Shown in pieces: positions 7,078 to 15,252 of a stretch of DNA of 64,000 bases. The first letter of the stretch is position 1; each line of letters opens with the position of its first letter. Source of the stretch: Lachnospiraceae bacterium UBA7027 (GTDB lineage Bacteria > Bacillota > Clostridia > Lachnospirales > Lachnospiraceae). The notes beneath the pieces were generated by a model, which was not told where the DNA came from, searched no databases, and worked only from the letters and a program-made list of their open reading frames with translations. The stretch is from contig DLBG01000035.1 in the NCBI GenBank assembly GCA_002494135.1, positions 20,975 to 84,974 on the forward strand. Reading direction: 5' to 3'. A program made the translations under genes and the position numbers.

Positions 7078-8805
7078 TTATTCCCAGGAAGCAAAGCCTT
7101 CCTGCATTTCCGCATTATATATTCCCGTAAATGGCAGTTCTTTCTCGTCCTTTAATGTCATCGGCATTCTCACCCAGTCCACGAACGCCGCCGGCAGTTC
7201 GTCTACCGGTGCGCCTTTTAAGTAGATATAGAAGGTTTTGCCGCCCTCAAGACCGTATAACTCCGATGTGACAAATCTCGTTATATATCCGTCGAGTGTT
7301 TCAAATGTTTCCTTTCCGAATTCTTCGTCGTCGTATTTGAGTTCTTCGAGGGTGACGCGGTAAGTGTACTCATTGATTTTAACCGCCTTGCTGAATCTTC
7401 CCTTGCAGCTTGAAACATACACCGTTGCATCATAGCCGGGGCCGCTCTCACCCATGTTTGAATCATGATAATCCGCTTCGAACGTTCCGTCCGGATTGAT
7501 TACAAGTGATGTTCCCCATCCGCCGGCGCCGCTGGAGAAATAAAATTCATCCGGAATTTGCGAGAATATTGCATAGTCCCCTTCATCGGAAGGTTTGAGC
7601 TTATAGTTGGTTGCCAACCAGTCGTTAAGGAAAGCAATGGCTTCCTCACAGGTCATGCTGATATCGGTTTTACCCGCAAATATTTCATCGTTCGTATAGT
7701 AATCGGATGTATACATATCACTGCGGAAAACAATCAGGTTACTGCTTTGTATCAGTCCCTGCGTGGCATCATTATATTCCCCTTCCGAAATCTGGCTTTC
7801 TCCTTTCCAGCAGGTGATAATATCCCGGTAATCCCCTTCATAATTAGGCTCTGATTCCCATTTATAGATAATCTTTCTTTCCAGACTGCTGCCGTCCGCG
7901 GACGGATCAAATTCCAGAAATTCCTTTGTCCACCACTCATCACCGTATTCGCAGATTCCGTAAAGTCCGGCTTCGGTATCTTTTTTAAACAGATAATAAT
8001 GGGACGATCCGGCAGCCGGTTCCCCAAAGCCCATAGGCTCAATTATATCCGTCAGTTTTCCGTCCCGTAGTGCTGCGAAATGAAGCGTGTAATACTCATA
8101 ATTGTAGCCATTCCCATAGAAAACACTTTGCTTGGCATAAACCATCTCGGGGATTTTATCCCCGTCCAGATCACAGAAAGAAATGTTTTTCGCCGGTTCC
8201 CTGTCTATTCCGAATTGGGTGTACGAAAAATTGAGTTCCTGCTTATATGCAATCAGATAATCATAGCATTCTTTATAAAATACCTGCTCGCGGACGGATA
8301 CCTCCAGTTCTTCCTTCCTGTTTTCAAGCCGTTCGCACTCCTGCCGGATGTTTCCGGAACCGGTCTTATCCTCGCCTTCTCTTAATACGTCGACTGCTTT
8401 CTCCAAATATTCCAGTGCCTGTTCGGGATCGTCCTGTGATTCGGAGTTTCCTGCCATTGTATCATATACGCCGGCAAGACCTAAGTATCCTTCTTCCGCC
8501 TTCGGATTCATTTCAATTGCCGTCCGGTAGGCAAGGATTGCATTGTCGTAATCCATGTCCGTCAGATACTTTTCCCCGACGTCCAGCTGTTTTTTCAGTC
8601 TCATTTTCGGTGCGGTTACGGAAACAACGGCAACGATAATTACCGCCGCGAAAATCGCCACAATCAGTGCCACTATGGCGCCGATTATTACCGGAATCAG
8701 CCACTTTTTCTTCTTTTTGACAACTTCTGTATATTCTGCGGATGTATTTCCCGCCACTTCTGTCGTCTGCGTCGCGGAATTCTTTGTATTCTCGTTTCCG
8801 TCCAT
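7078..8805 (-). CDS. Membrane-anchored TPR protein with large C-terminal region (paralogue C)
   Basis: This 575-residue protein has a polar N-terminus ending KKKKK, a TM helix (35-63) and TPR (75-120), then a large region of two parts. The first (about 175-340) holds ISFCDLDGDKIPEMVYA, whose DLDGDKIPE looks like the Asp-rich Ca-binding loop of FG-GAP/VCBS or dockerin-like repeats. The second (about 400-575) holds EFYFSSGAGGWGTSLVINPDG, resembling extracellular beta-rich domains. There is no K/E coiled coil as long as in the paralogues. An AAGGAG site lies 10 bases before the ATG. It follows the terminator at 8852-8880 and probably starts its own transcript or uses readthrough. Function unknown. 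Confidence 0.85.
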   Translation of the reverse strand: MDGNENTKNSATQTTEVAGNTSAEYTEVVKKKKKWLIPVIIGAIVALIVAIFAAVIIVAVVSVTAPKMRLKKQLDVGEKYLTDMDYDNAILAYRTAIEMNPKAEEGYLGLAGVYDTMAGNSESQDDPEQALEYLEKAVDVLREGEDKTGSGNIRQECERLENRKEELEVSVREQVFYKECYDYLIAYKQELNFSYTQFGIDREPAKNISFCDLDGDKIPEMVYAKQSVFYGNGYNYEYYTLHFAALRDGKLTDIIEPMGFGEPAAGSSHYYLFKKDTEAGLYGICEYGDEWWTKEFLEFDPSADGSSLERKIIYKWESEPNYEGDYRDIITCWKGESQISEGEYNDATQGLIQSSNLIVFRSDMYTSDYYTNDEIFAGKTDISMTCEEAIAFLNDWLATNYKLKPSDEGDYAIFSQIPDEFYFSSGAGGWGTSLVINPDGTFEADYHDSNMGESGPGYDATVYVSSCKGRFSKAVKINEYTYRVTLEELKYDDEEFGKETFETLDGYITRFVTSELYGLEGGKTFYIYLKGAPVDELPAAFVDWVRMPMTLKDEKELPFTGIYNAEMQEGFASWE

Positions 8806-8851
8806 AACCGTAAATCTCCTTTTATCGTATCGGGCATCCTTGTCGCCCCGT

Positions 8852-8880
8852 CAAAAACAACCCGGCCTTCCGGCCGGGTC
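8852..8880 (-). terminator. Rho-independent terminator after paralogue D
   Basis: The stem ACCCGGCC-GGAA-GGCCGGGT followed by TGTTTTT lies 16 bases after the stop of the gene at 8897-10630 on the minus strand. It separates paralogue D from paralogue C. Confidence 0.85.
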
Positions 8881-8896
8881 GGTCATTTGTATTCTC

Positions 8897-10630
8897 TTAC
8901 TTTGCGATTGTTTTTACGCCATAGCAGTTCACGATATGAATATTATCGTTGAACACATATTCTTCCGGCATATCAAAGGACCAGTTAATGGTATTTCCGT
9001 CAAAGTACGGATCCAGCGTACATAACCAGTTGCCGTTAACGGTCAGGTAAGACTGTGTCTTGAATTCACTCTGATCGACACTGTCTGCCTTCGGTTTGCC
9101 CGGATAAGAGGGCACATAACGGTAAATCATGGTATATTCCAGCACTCCGTCCGAGAAAGAAACTTTGACAAGTTCCACATATTCGGGTTTGCCGGAAATA
9201 CGTCCGCCCTTCGATTTCACCTTGTCGATTGCCTTAACCACCTCGTTCATGTCCACGGTGAAGGCTACATGCCTGCCTCCGTTGCTTACCTGATAAGCCA
9301 CGGACTTCGTGCCGCCGATGCCACCGCAGTTTACGCTGTCCACACCGTAATAATCAATTCCGCCGGCAGGCTGGTCTTTGGGCTGTTCTTCCGCCTTTTT
9401 CTCTTCCGCCTGTTTTTTCTGTTCTTCTTCGGCCTTTTTCTTTTCTTCCTCTTCCTTCTGCCTTTCTTCCTCTTCGGCCTTCTTACGTTCTTCCTCTTCT
9501 ATGCGCTTCTTCTCTTCTTCCGCTTTTCTGGCTTTTTCTTCTTCCTCTTTCTTTTTCTTTTCTTCTTCGGCTTTCTGCTTTGCCTCTTCTTCCTCGGCAA
9601 GCTGCTTCTCTAAGTTCCCGATTCGCTCGATTTCGGATAAAACCTTGTCTCGCTTTTCCTTTACCGCATCCGTTCCGGCTTCGCGGGCTCCGCGGTTCAT
9701 CTTGTTCTTTGCGGTATCGAGATACTCCTTACACTTGGCAAAATCCCCTTCCGCCTCGGCTTCGGAAACCATGGCGAGATATACATCGCCCAGTCCGAGA
9801 TAAGCCTCGGGGCAGTTTTTCTTCATGTCAATGGCTTTGTCATAAGCCTTCAGTGCTTTGTCATATTCTCCGGAAGCTTTGAGTTTATCCGCACTCGCAA
9901 GCTGGCTTGTCAGCGCCGCAGCGGTCTGGTTTTTGCGGATTGCGATAAAACCGATTAATCCCGCCACAAGCAGTACGGCCGCAACCGCGATGATAATCGG
10001 AATAAAATTCGTTTTTCTCTGGGGCAGGGGCGCCGAAATCGGAATGAATTCTTCTTCGGCTTCCTCAGCCTTTACCGAAGTCTGTGCCGCATGATAAGCA
10101 TTCACGGGTTCCTGCGGTTTCTTCGCATCCCTGGGAAGTGTCGGCATTTTCCCTGTCTGGGAAGTTACCGGTCTGCTTGCCTGGGTCGGTGCGGCAGACG
10201 CTGTCTGATTTACCGGAGTTGATGCAGCCGTCATTGCGGACTGTGCCGAAACCGGTTCCGCGACCTGCGGACGGAACGGTTCCGCCGGTTGCTGTGCGGG
10301 TGTATGTGCTGCGGGTGCCTGTACCGGTTGCTGCGCGGGTGTATGCGCTGCGGGTGCCTGCACCTGCTGCCCTGCCGGTACCTCTGCGGCAGGTTGCGAA
10401 GGCGCCGGTGTCACCGGTCTGGCCGGTGCCCCGACAGGCTTTGTTCCGACAGGTTTTGCTCCCTGTGCGGGAACGGGTCTTGCTCCCTGCGGCATCGCAG
10501 GTCTTGCTCCGACGGGTTTTGCTCCCGCGGGCTTTGCTCCCATCGGTTTTGCTCCGACGGGTTTTGCTCCCACATGTCCCGCAGGATTCGTATTCGGCGT
10601 ATGATTTACATCATTAAAATTGTTGTCCAT
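8897..10630 (-). CDS. Membrane-anchored TPR/coiled-coil protein with GAKP-repeat N-terminus (paralogue D)
   Basis: This 577-residue protein starts MDNNFNDVNH after GGTGGGGAG. Residues 20-205 are disordered and P/A-rich, with repeats of G-A-K-P-[VMA] (20-45, 57-66) and two A-H-T-P-A-Q-Q-P units. A TM helix (209-231), TPR (245-290), a long E/K/A coiled coil (340-425) and a C-domain (435-577) follow. The C-domain matches paralogue A (FSDGVLEYT, QSYLTVNGNWLCTL, NWSFD, ND-IHI). The long cytoplasmic tail is unusual among the four. It has its own promoter (10700-10729) and terminator (8852-8880), so it is monocistronic. Function unknown; surface component inferred. Confidence 0.88.
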   Translation of the reverse strand: MDNNFNDVNHTPNTNPAGHVGAKPVGAKPMGAKPAGAKPVGARPAMPQGARPVPAQGAKPVGTKPVGAPARPVTPAPSQPAAEVPAGQQVQAPAAHTPAQQPVQAPAAHTPAQQPAEPFRPQVAEPVSAQSAMTAASTPVNQTASAAPTQASRPVTSQTGKMPTLPRDAKKPQEPVNAYHAAQTSVKAEEAEEEFIPISAPLPQRKTNFIPIIIAVAAVLLVAGLIGFIAIRKNQTAAALTSQLASADKLKASGEYDKALKAYDKAIDMKKNCPEAYLGLGDVYLAMVSEAEAEGDFAKCKEYLDTAKNKMNRGAREAGTDAVKEKRDKVLSEIERIGNLEKQLAEEEEAKQKAEEEKKKKEEEEKARKAEEEKKRIEEEERKKAEEEERQKEEEEKKKAEEEQKKQAEEKKAEEQPKDQPAGGIDYYGVDSVNCGGIGGTKSVAYQVSNGGRHVAFTVDMNEVVKAIDKVKSKGGRISGKPEYVELVKVSFSDGVLEYTMIYRYVPSYPGKPKADSVDQSEFKTQSYLTVNGNWLCTLDPYFDGNTINWSFDMPEEYVFNDNIHIVNCYGVKTIAK

Positions 10631-10699
10631 TCGTACTCCCCACCTTTTACACGATTTTTAAGAAGAAATTCTTATTGTATTGCATAAATCGCACCTAAT

Positions 10700-10729
10700 A
10701 TTTTATCAAAAATTCCGGTGAATCGTCAA
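10700..10729 (-). promoter_or_regulatory. Sigma-A-type promoter of paralogue D
   Basis: TTGACG (10724-10729), 18-base spacer, TAAAAT (10700-10705), reading leftwards; the ATG lies about 70 bases downstream. Spacing and -10 are the same as in the promoter at 5339-5368, which suggests joint expression. Confidence 0.68.
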
Positions 10730-10747
10730 TCGACAAGGCCGTTTCTT

Positions 10748-12238
10748 TCATCCTTTCAGCAATTTCTTCACCGCATCCGCGTCAAATACCACTTTCTGCA
10801 CGCCTTCGACCTCAATCCGGTAAAGCGCATTGGCCGCTATATGTTCCGCCGCCTGCTCCAAATCACGGATTCCCGTGGTGTCGGAATACAGTTCCACAAC
10901 GGTTTTCACGCCGTCCTCTGTCACCATGCACTCCTCTTCCTTCATGCTCATGCGCTTTAAAATCTTCGGCAGGGCGAATCTCGAGAAAATAATCTGTTTC
11001 TCTTCCGGGGAATAATCCGGCAGATCGATGACCGCAAAACGGGACATTAACGGCGCACTGATCAGGCTCTTGTCGTTTGCCGTCGCAATCGGATAAACAC
11101 CGAACGTCGGCACCATGCACTCCATGTAGTTATCGGTAAAACCAAGGTTATCAAGAAGCGTTAAAAGCACATCCGCGGGATTTCCGTTTCCCTTGCCCGC
11201 ATTTGCCTTGTCTAACTCGTTGATGATGAAAACCAGATTGGACTGTCCGGAATTGGCAAATGCCTCCATAATCACACCGGGTTTTGCATTTGCATAAACC
11301 CTCGACGAGCCGGTCAGCTGCTCGGGATCGTTGATGGAACTCATATCCAGCGTCGTCCAGGGAAGTTTTAAAATTCTTGCCACCGCATAAGCCACCTGTG
11401 ACTTACCGGTTCCCGCAGGGCCCGCAATCAAAAGTCCGTAAGCCGGCAGGGTATGTGTACGGTTAATCTGGATTACCGTCTCTATGATTCTCTGCTTTAC
11501 GCTTTCCATTCCGTAAAGTTCTTCATCCAGAATTCTTCTGGCCTCGATGGGGTCGATGGCTTCGAAATAGTTGCTCTTCCACTGGATATTTAACATCGTG
11601 GAAAGTGCTCTCTGCGCATGACGTCTCTCTTCGGGCGAAACCTCGTGGGAACGCGCCACCGCCAGATTTCTTCTGGCCCAGAGACCGATGTTTTCGGGCA
11701 GTGTATCACCCGCACAGGTTAAGAAGTCCGTGATGCTCTGGATACTGGTAATGCGCATGTCATCGCCGTTTTCCTCCGTCTCGTCCTCTTCATCGTCCCG
11801 ATGTACGGGGGGATTGCTCTGCAGAAGTCTTTCAATCATGAACTGTAAAAAACCGTCCTCCGAAGACAGTTTAGTGCCGCCACCGAAGGCCTGTTCGCGG
11901 ATTTTATACACCGCATAACCCTCTATGGTATTCCGGCCGGATAAACGCACTTTGATGCGGTTTTCGCCAAGCCACTTCAGAAGATGAACGAATCTCGAAT
12001 CAATGCTCAGAATATCCGCACTGACGGTGCCTCCCTCCTCTTCGAATTCAAAGCTTGTCCTTTTATTCGGATTGGTGAAGAATCCGGTCGAATGATGCTT
12101 CCACTCCCTGGCGGAATGATCGAGAACCATTAACGGATGATCTGCATCCGGGGTTTCGTTGTGCGAATCAAACGCCGTATAGGTACATACCGCATCCTTT
12201 TTATCCACCGGTTCATTCTTAAAATCAAATACAGGCAT
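10748..12238 (-). CDS. Lon-like AAA+ ATPase without protease domain
   Basis: This 496-residue protein has an unfamiliar N-terminal part (1-230) with an acidic stretch (DDEEDETEENGDD), then an AAA+ module. Walker A is AGPAGTGKS, the Walker B region is LVFIINELDKAN (Asn where Asp is usual before Glu), and a sensor-2 region reads GIRDLEQAAEHI. ARRILDEELYGMESVKQRI before the ATPase resembles the Lon linker (compare [14 protein letters not shown] in lon of this window). No Ser-Lys protease domain follows, so it would act as a remodelling ATPase. It lies 2 bases after the thioredoxin-like gene and just ahead of the TPR array, so a chaperone for that system is inferred. Confidence 0.85.
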   Translation of the reverse strand: MPVFDFKNEPVDKKDAVCTYTAFDSHNETPDADHPLMVLDHSAREWKHHSTGFFTNPNKRTSFEFEEEGGTVSADILSIDSRFVHLLKWLGENRIKVRLSGRNTIEGYAVYKIREQAFGGGTKLSSEDGFLQFMIERLLQSNPPVHRDDEEDETEENGDDMRITSIQSITDFLTCAGDTLPENIGLWARRNLAVARSHEVSPEERRHAQRALSTMLNIQWKSNYFEAIDPIEARRILDEELYGMESVKQRIIETVIQINRTHTLPAYGLLIAGPAGTGKSQVAYAVARILKLPWTTLDMSSINDPEQLTGSSRVYANAKPGVIMEAFANSGQSNLVFIINELDKANAGKGNGNPADVLLTLLDNLGFTDNYMECMVPTFGVYPIATANDKSLISAPLMSRFAVIDLPDYSPEEKQIIFSRFALPKILKRMSMKEEECMVTEDGVKTVVELYSDTTGIRDLEQAAEHIAANALYRIEVEGVQKVVFDADAVKKLLKG

Positions 12239-12240
12239 TT

Positions 12241-12888
12241 CTACTCCTTCTTTCGTTCTTCTTTTTCTTTCGCTTTTTTCTCTTTCATTGTCAGATCGAT
12301 TAATTCATCCAGGCAGTCACAAAGTTCTTTGCCGTTTTTGCCGCTGACAATCCGGATAATCTCGCCCCTGCGGTTTAAGAAAATCACCGTCGGATAAATC
12401 TTTGACGTAAGCTTCTCAAGTTCCTTTTCGGTCGCCGCATCCGCCACATACTGATGATACAATACATCCTCACCGCGTGCAATCTCCGCGGCCTTTTTCA
12501 CGGCCGCCTCATCCGTTTTCCCCGACTTGTCGCTGCACTTTATGCAGACACCCACAACGTTTGCGTACATCTCGTCGTCCCTGTGCAGGCATTCTTCCGC
12601 GAACATATTCATTTCGCTCATGTAACGAACGCAGTCCGCCGACTGGGGATACCAGATTTCAAGCACCGTAAAATCAAACTCTTCCATCCGCTTACTGTCC
12701 AGCACCGGGTCCGTATCGTCAAACGGTTTGAGCTGAATCTCTTTTAAAGCTAGCATGTTAAAATCAAGCGGCTCTTCTGTTTTCTTTTTCCCGTATTTTA
12801 AAAACACGCAAAGAAGCACGGCAAGCAGCATAACGGCAATGCTTCCCACAATCCAGACGATTCTTTTGGCACGTGAACTGAACTGCAT
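12241..12888 (-). CDS. Membrane-anchored thioredoxin-fold protein with degenerate active site
   Basis: This 215-residue protein has an N-terminal TM anchor (about 10-31), then a thioredoxin-like domain. FTVLEIWYPQSADC occupies the place of the W-C-x-x-C active site but keeps only the later Cys, and SKIYPTVIFLNRRGEI carries the cis-Pro strand. Other Cys are at CIKCSD and CDC. The domain lies outside the membrane if N-in topology holds. A classical dithiol oxidoreductase is therefore unlikely; a scaffold or single-Cys role is possible. It sits between araC-like and AAA+ genes with gaps of 2 bases, so the three are one operon. Confidence 0.75.
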   Translation of the reverse strand: MQFSSRAKRIVWIVGSIAVMLLAVLLCVFLKYGKKKTEEPLDFNMLALKEIQLKPFDDTDPVLDSKRMEEFDFTVLEIWYPQSADCVRYMSEMNMFAEECLHRDDEMYANVVGVCIKCSDKSGKTDEAAVKKAAEIARGEDVLYHQYVADAATEKELEKLTSKIYPTVIFLNRRGEIIRIVSGKNGKELCDCLDELIDLTMKEKKAKEKEERKKE

Positions 12889-12890
12889 TC

Positions 12891-13766
12891 CTAACGATTT
12901 ACCTTTCTGAACTGTTTCGGTGTCATTTCGTATTTCTTCTTAAACACACGGATGAAGTGGCTGCAGTCCGCAAACCCGGTTTCCTCCGAAATGTAATTCA
13001 AATCGTAATCCGTAAAAAGCAGGAGTTTCTCCGCTTTGGTAAGCCGCAGAAATTCCATGTATTCCTTACAGCTCTGACCGTAAAGCTTATGGAAGGTCTT
13101 GGCAAAATAAGAATAACTCATGTGGCACATCTGTGCCAGCTCGTTGACGCTTAAATTCTCTCCGATGTGCTCACTGATATAGAGAATGATACTGTGAACG
13201 GAGTACTCGCCGGTATTGTCAAACGGCTTTAATTCGCTGTCATAACCGTTTTCGTGCCAGTAACGGAGAAGTTCAACCAAAAATTCCGAGATTTCCGCAT
13301 AAAGAATCGAATCATACCCGTATTTGCGTTCCGCCACCTCTTCAATACACTTTTTCGTGAAAAGATCGGGGTCAAAACCCGGAATGCTGTCTTTTGAAAA
13401 GCAGATGGGCAGATGTCTGCTCAAGGCCGGATTCTGGTAGATGGTTCCGATTCGCGGCAGGTAGTCTCCGTGCAGACGAATCCGGTCGGCGCTGAATTTT
13501 AAAACCGCATAGCGGCAGTCTTCTTTGGATTTACGATATATGGAATGCATGGCTAAAGGCGGCATGAAGATAAAATCGCCGGGCTTTAAAAAATAGGTTT
13601 TCTCGTTACACGTTACCTCAATTTCACCCTCCGTCATGTACAGAACTTCGATAAAATAGTGAAAATGCGATTCCACGGGAAGCGGATACTTTCTCGTATC
13701 GAAATAAAATGCCTCCACAGGTCGGTTTAAAACGTCGTCGTATTCAAAAATCGGTCTCATAAACAT
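12891..13766 (-). CDS. AraC-family transcriptional regulator with cupin sensor domain
   Basis: This 291-residue protein has an N-terminal cupin-type sensor (YPLPVESHFHYFIEVLYMTEGE, then FLKPGDFIFMPPLAMHSI) and a C-terminal pair of helix-turn-helix motifs (LSVNELAQMCHMSYSYFAKTF near 205; LNYISEETGFADCSHFIRVFKKKYEMTPKQFR near 255). Such proteins sense sugars or small ligands and activate neighbouring genes. It heads the operon with the thioredoxin-like and AAA+ genes and is divergent from the MATE exporter, so either side could be its target. The ligand cannot be told from sequence. Confidence 0.93.
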   Translation of the reverse strand: MFMRPIFEYDDVLNRPVEAFYFDTRKYPLPVESHFHYFIEVLYMTEGEIEVTCNEKTYFLKPGDFIFMPPLAMHSIYRKSKEDCRYAVLKFSADRIRLHGDYLPRIGTIYQNPALSRHLPICFSKDSIPGFDPDLFTKKCIEEVAERKYGYDSILYAEISEFLVELLRYWHENGYDSELKPFDNTGEYSVHSIILYISEHIGENLSVNELAQMCHMSYSYFAKTFHKLYGQSCKEYMEFLRLTKAEKLLLFTDYDLNYISEETGFADCSHFIRVFKKKYEMTPKQFRKVNR

Positions 13767-13882
13767 CCTTTCCCCAAACCGGGTGAGATAGATTTGTTCT
13801 ATTTTCAGACATCTTAATTATATTCCGAAATCGGGGATTTTACTATACTCTTTTTCGGATTTGAAAGAAGGTTAAATCAATT

Positions 13883-15250
13883 ATGAAACACGCAAACGAT
13901 ATGACAAAAGGAAGCCCCTTAAAGGCACTCATCCTCTTCGCGCTTCCCATCATTCTCGGAAATCTTTTCCAGCAGTTCTATAACCTGATGGACATTGCCA
14001 TCGTGGGTAACCGCCTGGGAGACCACTCCCTTTCCGCCGTCGGGGCAACCAGTGCAATGTACGGCCTGTTTTTAAGCCTGGCGCACGGTTCCGCCAACGG
14101 TTTCTCCATCGTCATCGCGAGATATTTCGGAGCAAGGGATACGGAAGGATTAAAACGTGCAATCGCCCATACCTTAAAGCAGACCGTAGGGCTGGCACTT
14201 CTTTTAACCGCTTTGGCCTTGTTTGCAACGAAGCCTTTACTGATTCTTTTGCACACTCCCGACGTGGAACTGTCCTACCGTTACATCTCCGTGGTTCTTT
14301 TTGCGGTATCCGTAACCGTGCTTTACAATGTCCTTTCGGGAATTTTAAGAGCCGTGGGCAATTCTCTGGCTCCTCTTCTTTTCTTAATCATCGGCGCCGT
14401 TTCCAACATCGGCATGGACTGGTTATTCGTCTGTGTCTTTGATTTCGGTGTTGCCGGAGCGGCTCTCGCAACCGTGCTTGCGCAGGTTCTCTCCTGCGTT
14501 CTGACCGGAATTTACTTAATCAGAAAATGCAAAGCCATTCTGCCTTCCCGCGAACATTTTGTATCGGACCGTGCTCTTTCCATGGATCTTTTCCAGAATG
14601 CACTTTCCATGGCCATGATGTTTTCCATCGTCTCCATCGGATCCGTTTCCCTGCAGTTTGCGGTAAATTCCTTAGGCTCCGATATCGTTGCCGCCCATAC
14701 CACGGCACGTAAAATCGATGAAACCATGATGGTTATGTTCGCCCCATTAAGCACGGCCTGCGCCACGTTCTGCAGCCAGAATTTCGGTGCTGGAAGATTC
14801 GACCGGATTAAGAAAGGCATCTTTACCGCCTTTGCCTTAAGCTTCGGTGTCTCCCTGCTTGCCATTGCGGCCACCTTCCTCTTCGGCGATTATTTCGTCA
14901 AAATCGTAAGCGGAAGCGAGAATCCGGTGGTTTTATCAAACGGCGCTTTGTATCTGAAACTGAATCTGCCCTTCTACTTCTTCCTTGTGGCCCTGGTGCT
15001 TCTGCGCAGTACCCTGCAGGCTCTCGGCCACAAGGTTGCCCCTTTGATTGCAAGTGCGGTCGAGATGATCGGTAAAATCTCCATCGCCTTTCTTTTGGTA
15101 CCCCGGATTTCCTACATGGGCATCATCGTTTCCGAGCCCATCATCTGGGTAAGCTGCTCCGTCATCGTAATTGTGAATTTCCTTTTCGTCTACAAAAAAA
15201 GAGACGACATCGTCGCCTCTTTTCCTCATCGTTTATCCAAAGCTTCTTAA
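13883..15250 (+). CDS. MATE-family multidrug/cation efflux transporter
   Basis: This 455-residue protein has twelve hydrophobic helices. The N-terminal MTKGSPLKALILFALPIILGNLFQQFYNLMDIAIVG is the hallmark of the NorM/MepA-type MATE family. It exchanges Na+ or H+ for cationic drugs across the cytoplasmic membrane. AAGAAGG precedes the ATG by 12 bases. The gene is divergent from the AraC regulator across 116 bases containing TATACT (a -10 candidate) and an AAATC-ggg-GATTT dyad, so control by AraC is plausible. Its 3' end converges on the gene at 15253-16701 and carries that gene's terminator inside its coding sequence. Confidence 0.95.
   Translation: MKHANDMTKGSPLKALILFALPIILGNLFQQFYNLMDIAIVGNRLGDHSLSAVGATSAMYGLFLSLAHGSANGFSIVIARYFGARDTEGLKRAIAHTLKQTVGLALLLTALALFATKPLLILLHTPDVELSYRYISVVLFAVSVTVLYNVLSGILRAVGNSLAPLLFLIIGAVSNIGMDWLFVCVFDFGVAGAALATVLAQVLSCVLTGIYLIRKCKAILPSREHFVSDRALSMDLFQNALSMAMMFSIVSIGSVSLQFAVNSLGSDIVAAHTTARKIDETMMVMFAPLSTACATFCSQNFGAGRFDRIKKGIFTAFALSFGVSLLAIAATFLFGDYFVKIVSGSENPVVLSNGALYLKLNLPFYFFLVALVLLRSTLQALGHKVAPLIASAVEMIGKISIAFLLVPRISYMGIIVSEPIIWVSCSVIVIVNFLFVYKKRDDIVASFPHRLSKAS
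15194..15221 (-). terminator. Terminator of the 17817-15253 operon, embedded in the MATE 3' coding end
   Basis: Read on the minus strand, AGAGGCGAC-gat-GTCGTCTCT (nine pairs, one G-U) is followed by seven T. It lies 32 bases past the stop of the minus-strand gene and codes for KKRDDIVAS in the MATE protein. On the plus strand only four T follow the same stem. Confidence 0.85.
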
Positions 15251-15252
15251 AA

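Noticed and set aside
9269..10617. Several plus-strand frames opposite paralogue D
   Set aside because: Antisense of low-complexity coiled coil and GAKP repeats; composition explains the openness.
3949..10630. Paralogue array as a transposon or phage tail-fibre cluster
   Set aside because: No integrase, transposase, inverted ends or phage structural genes in the region.
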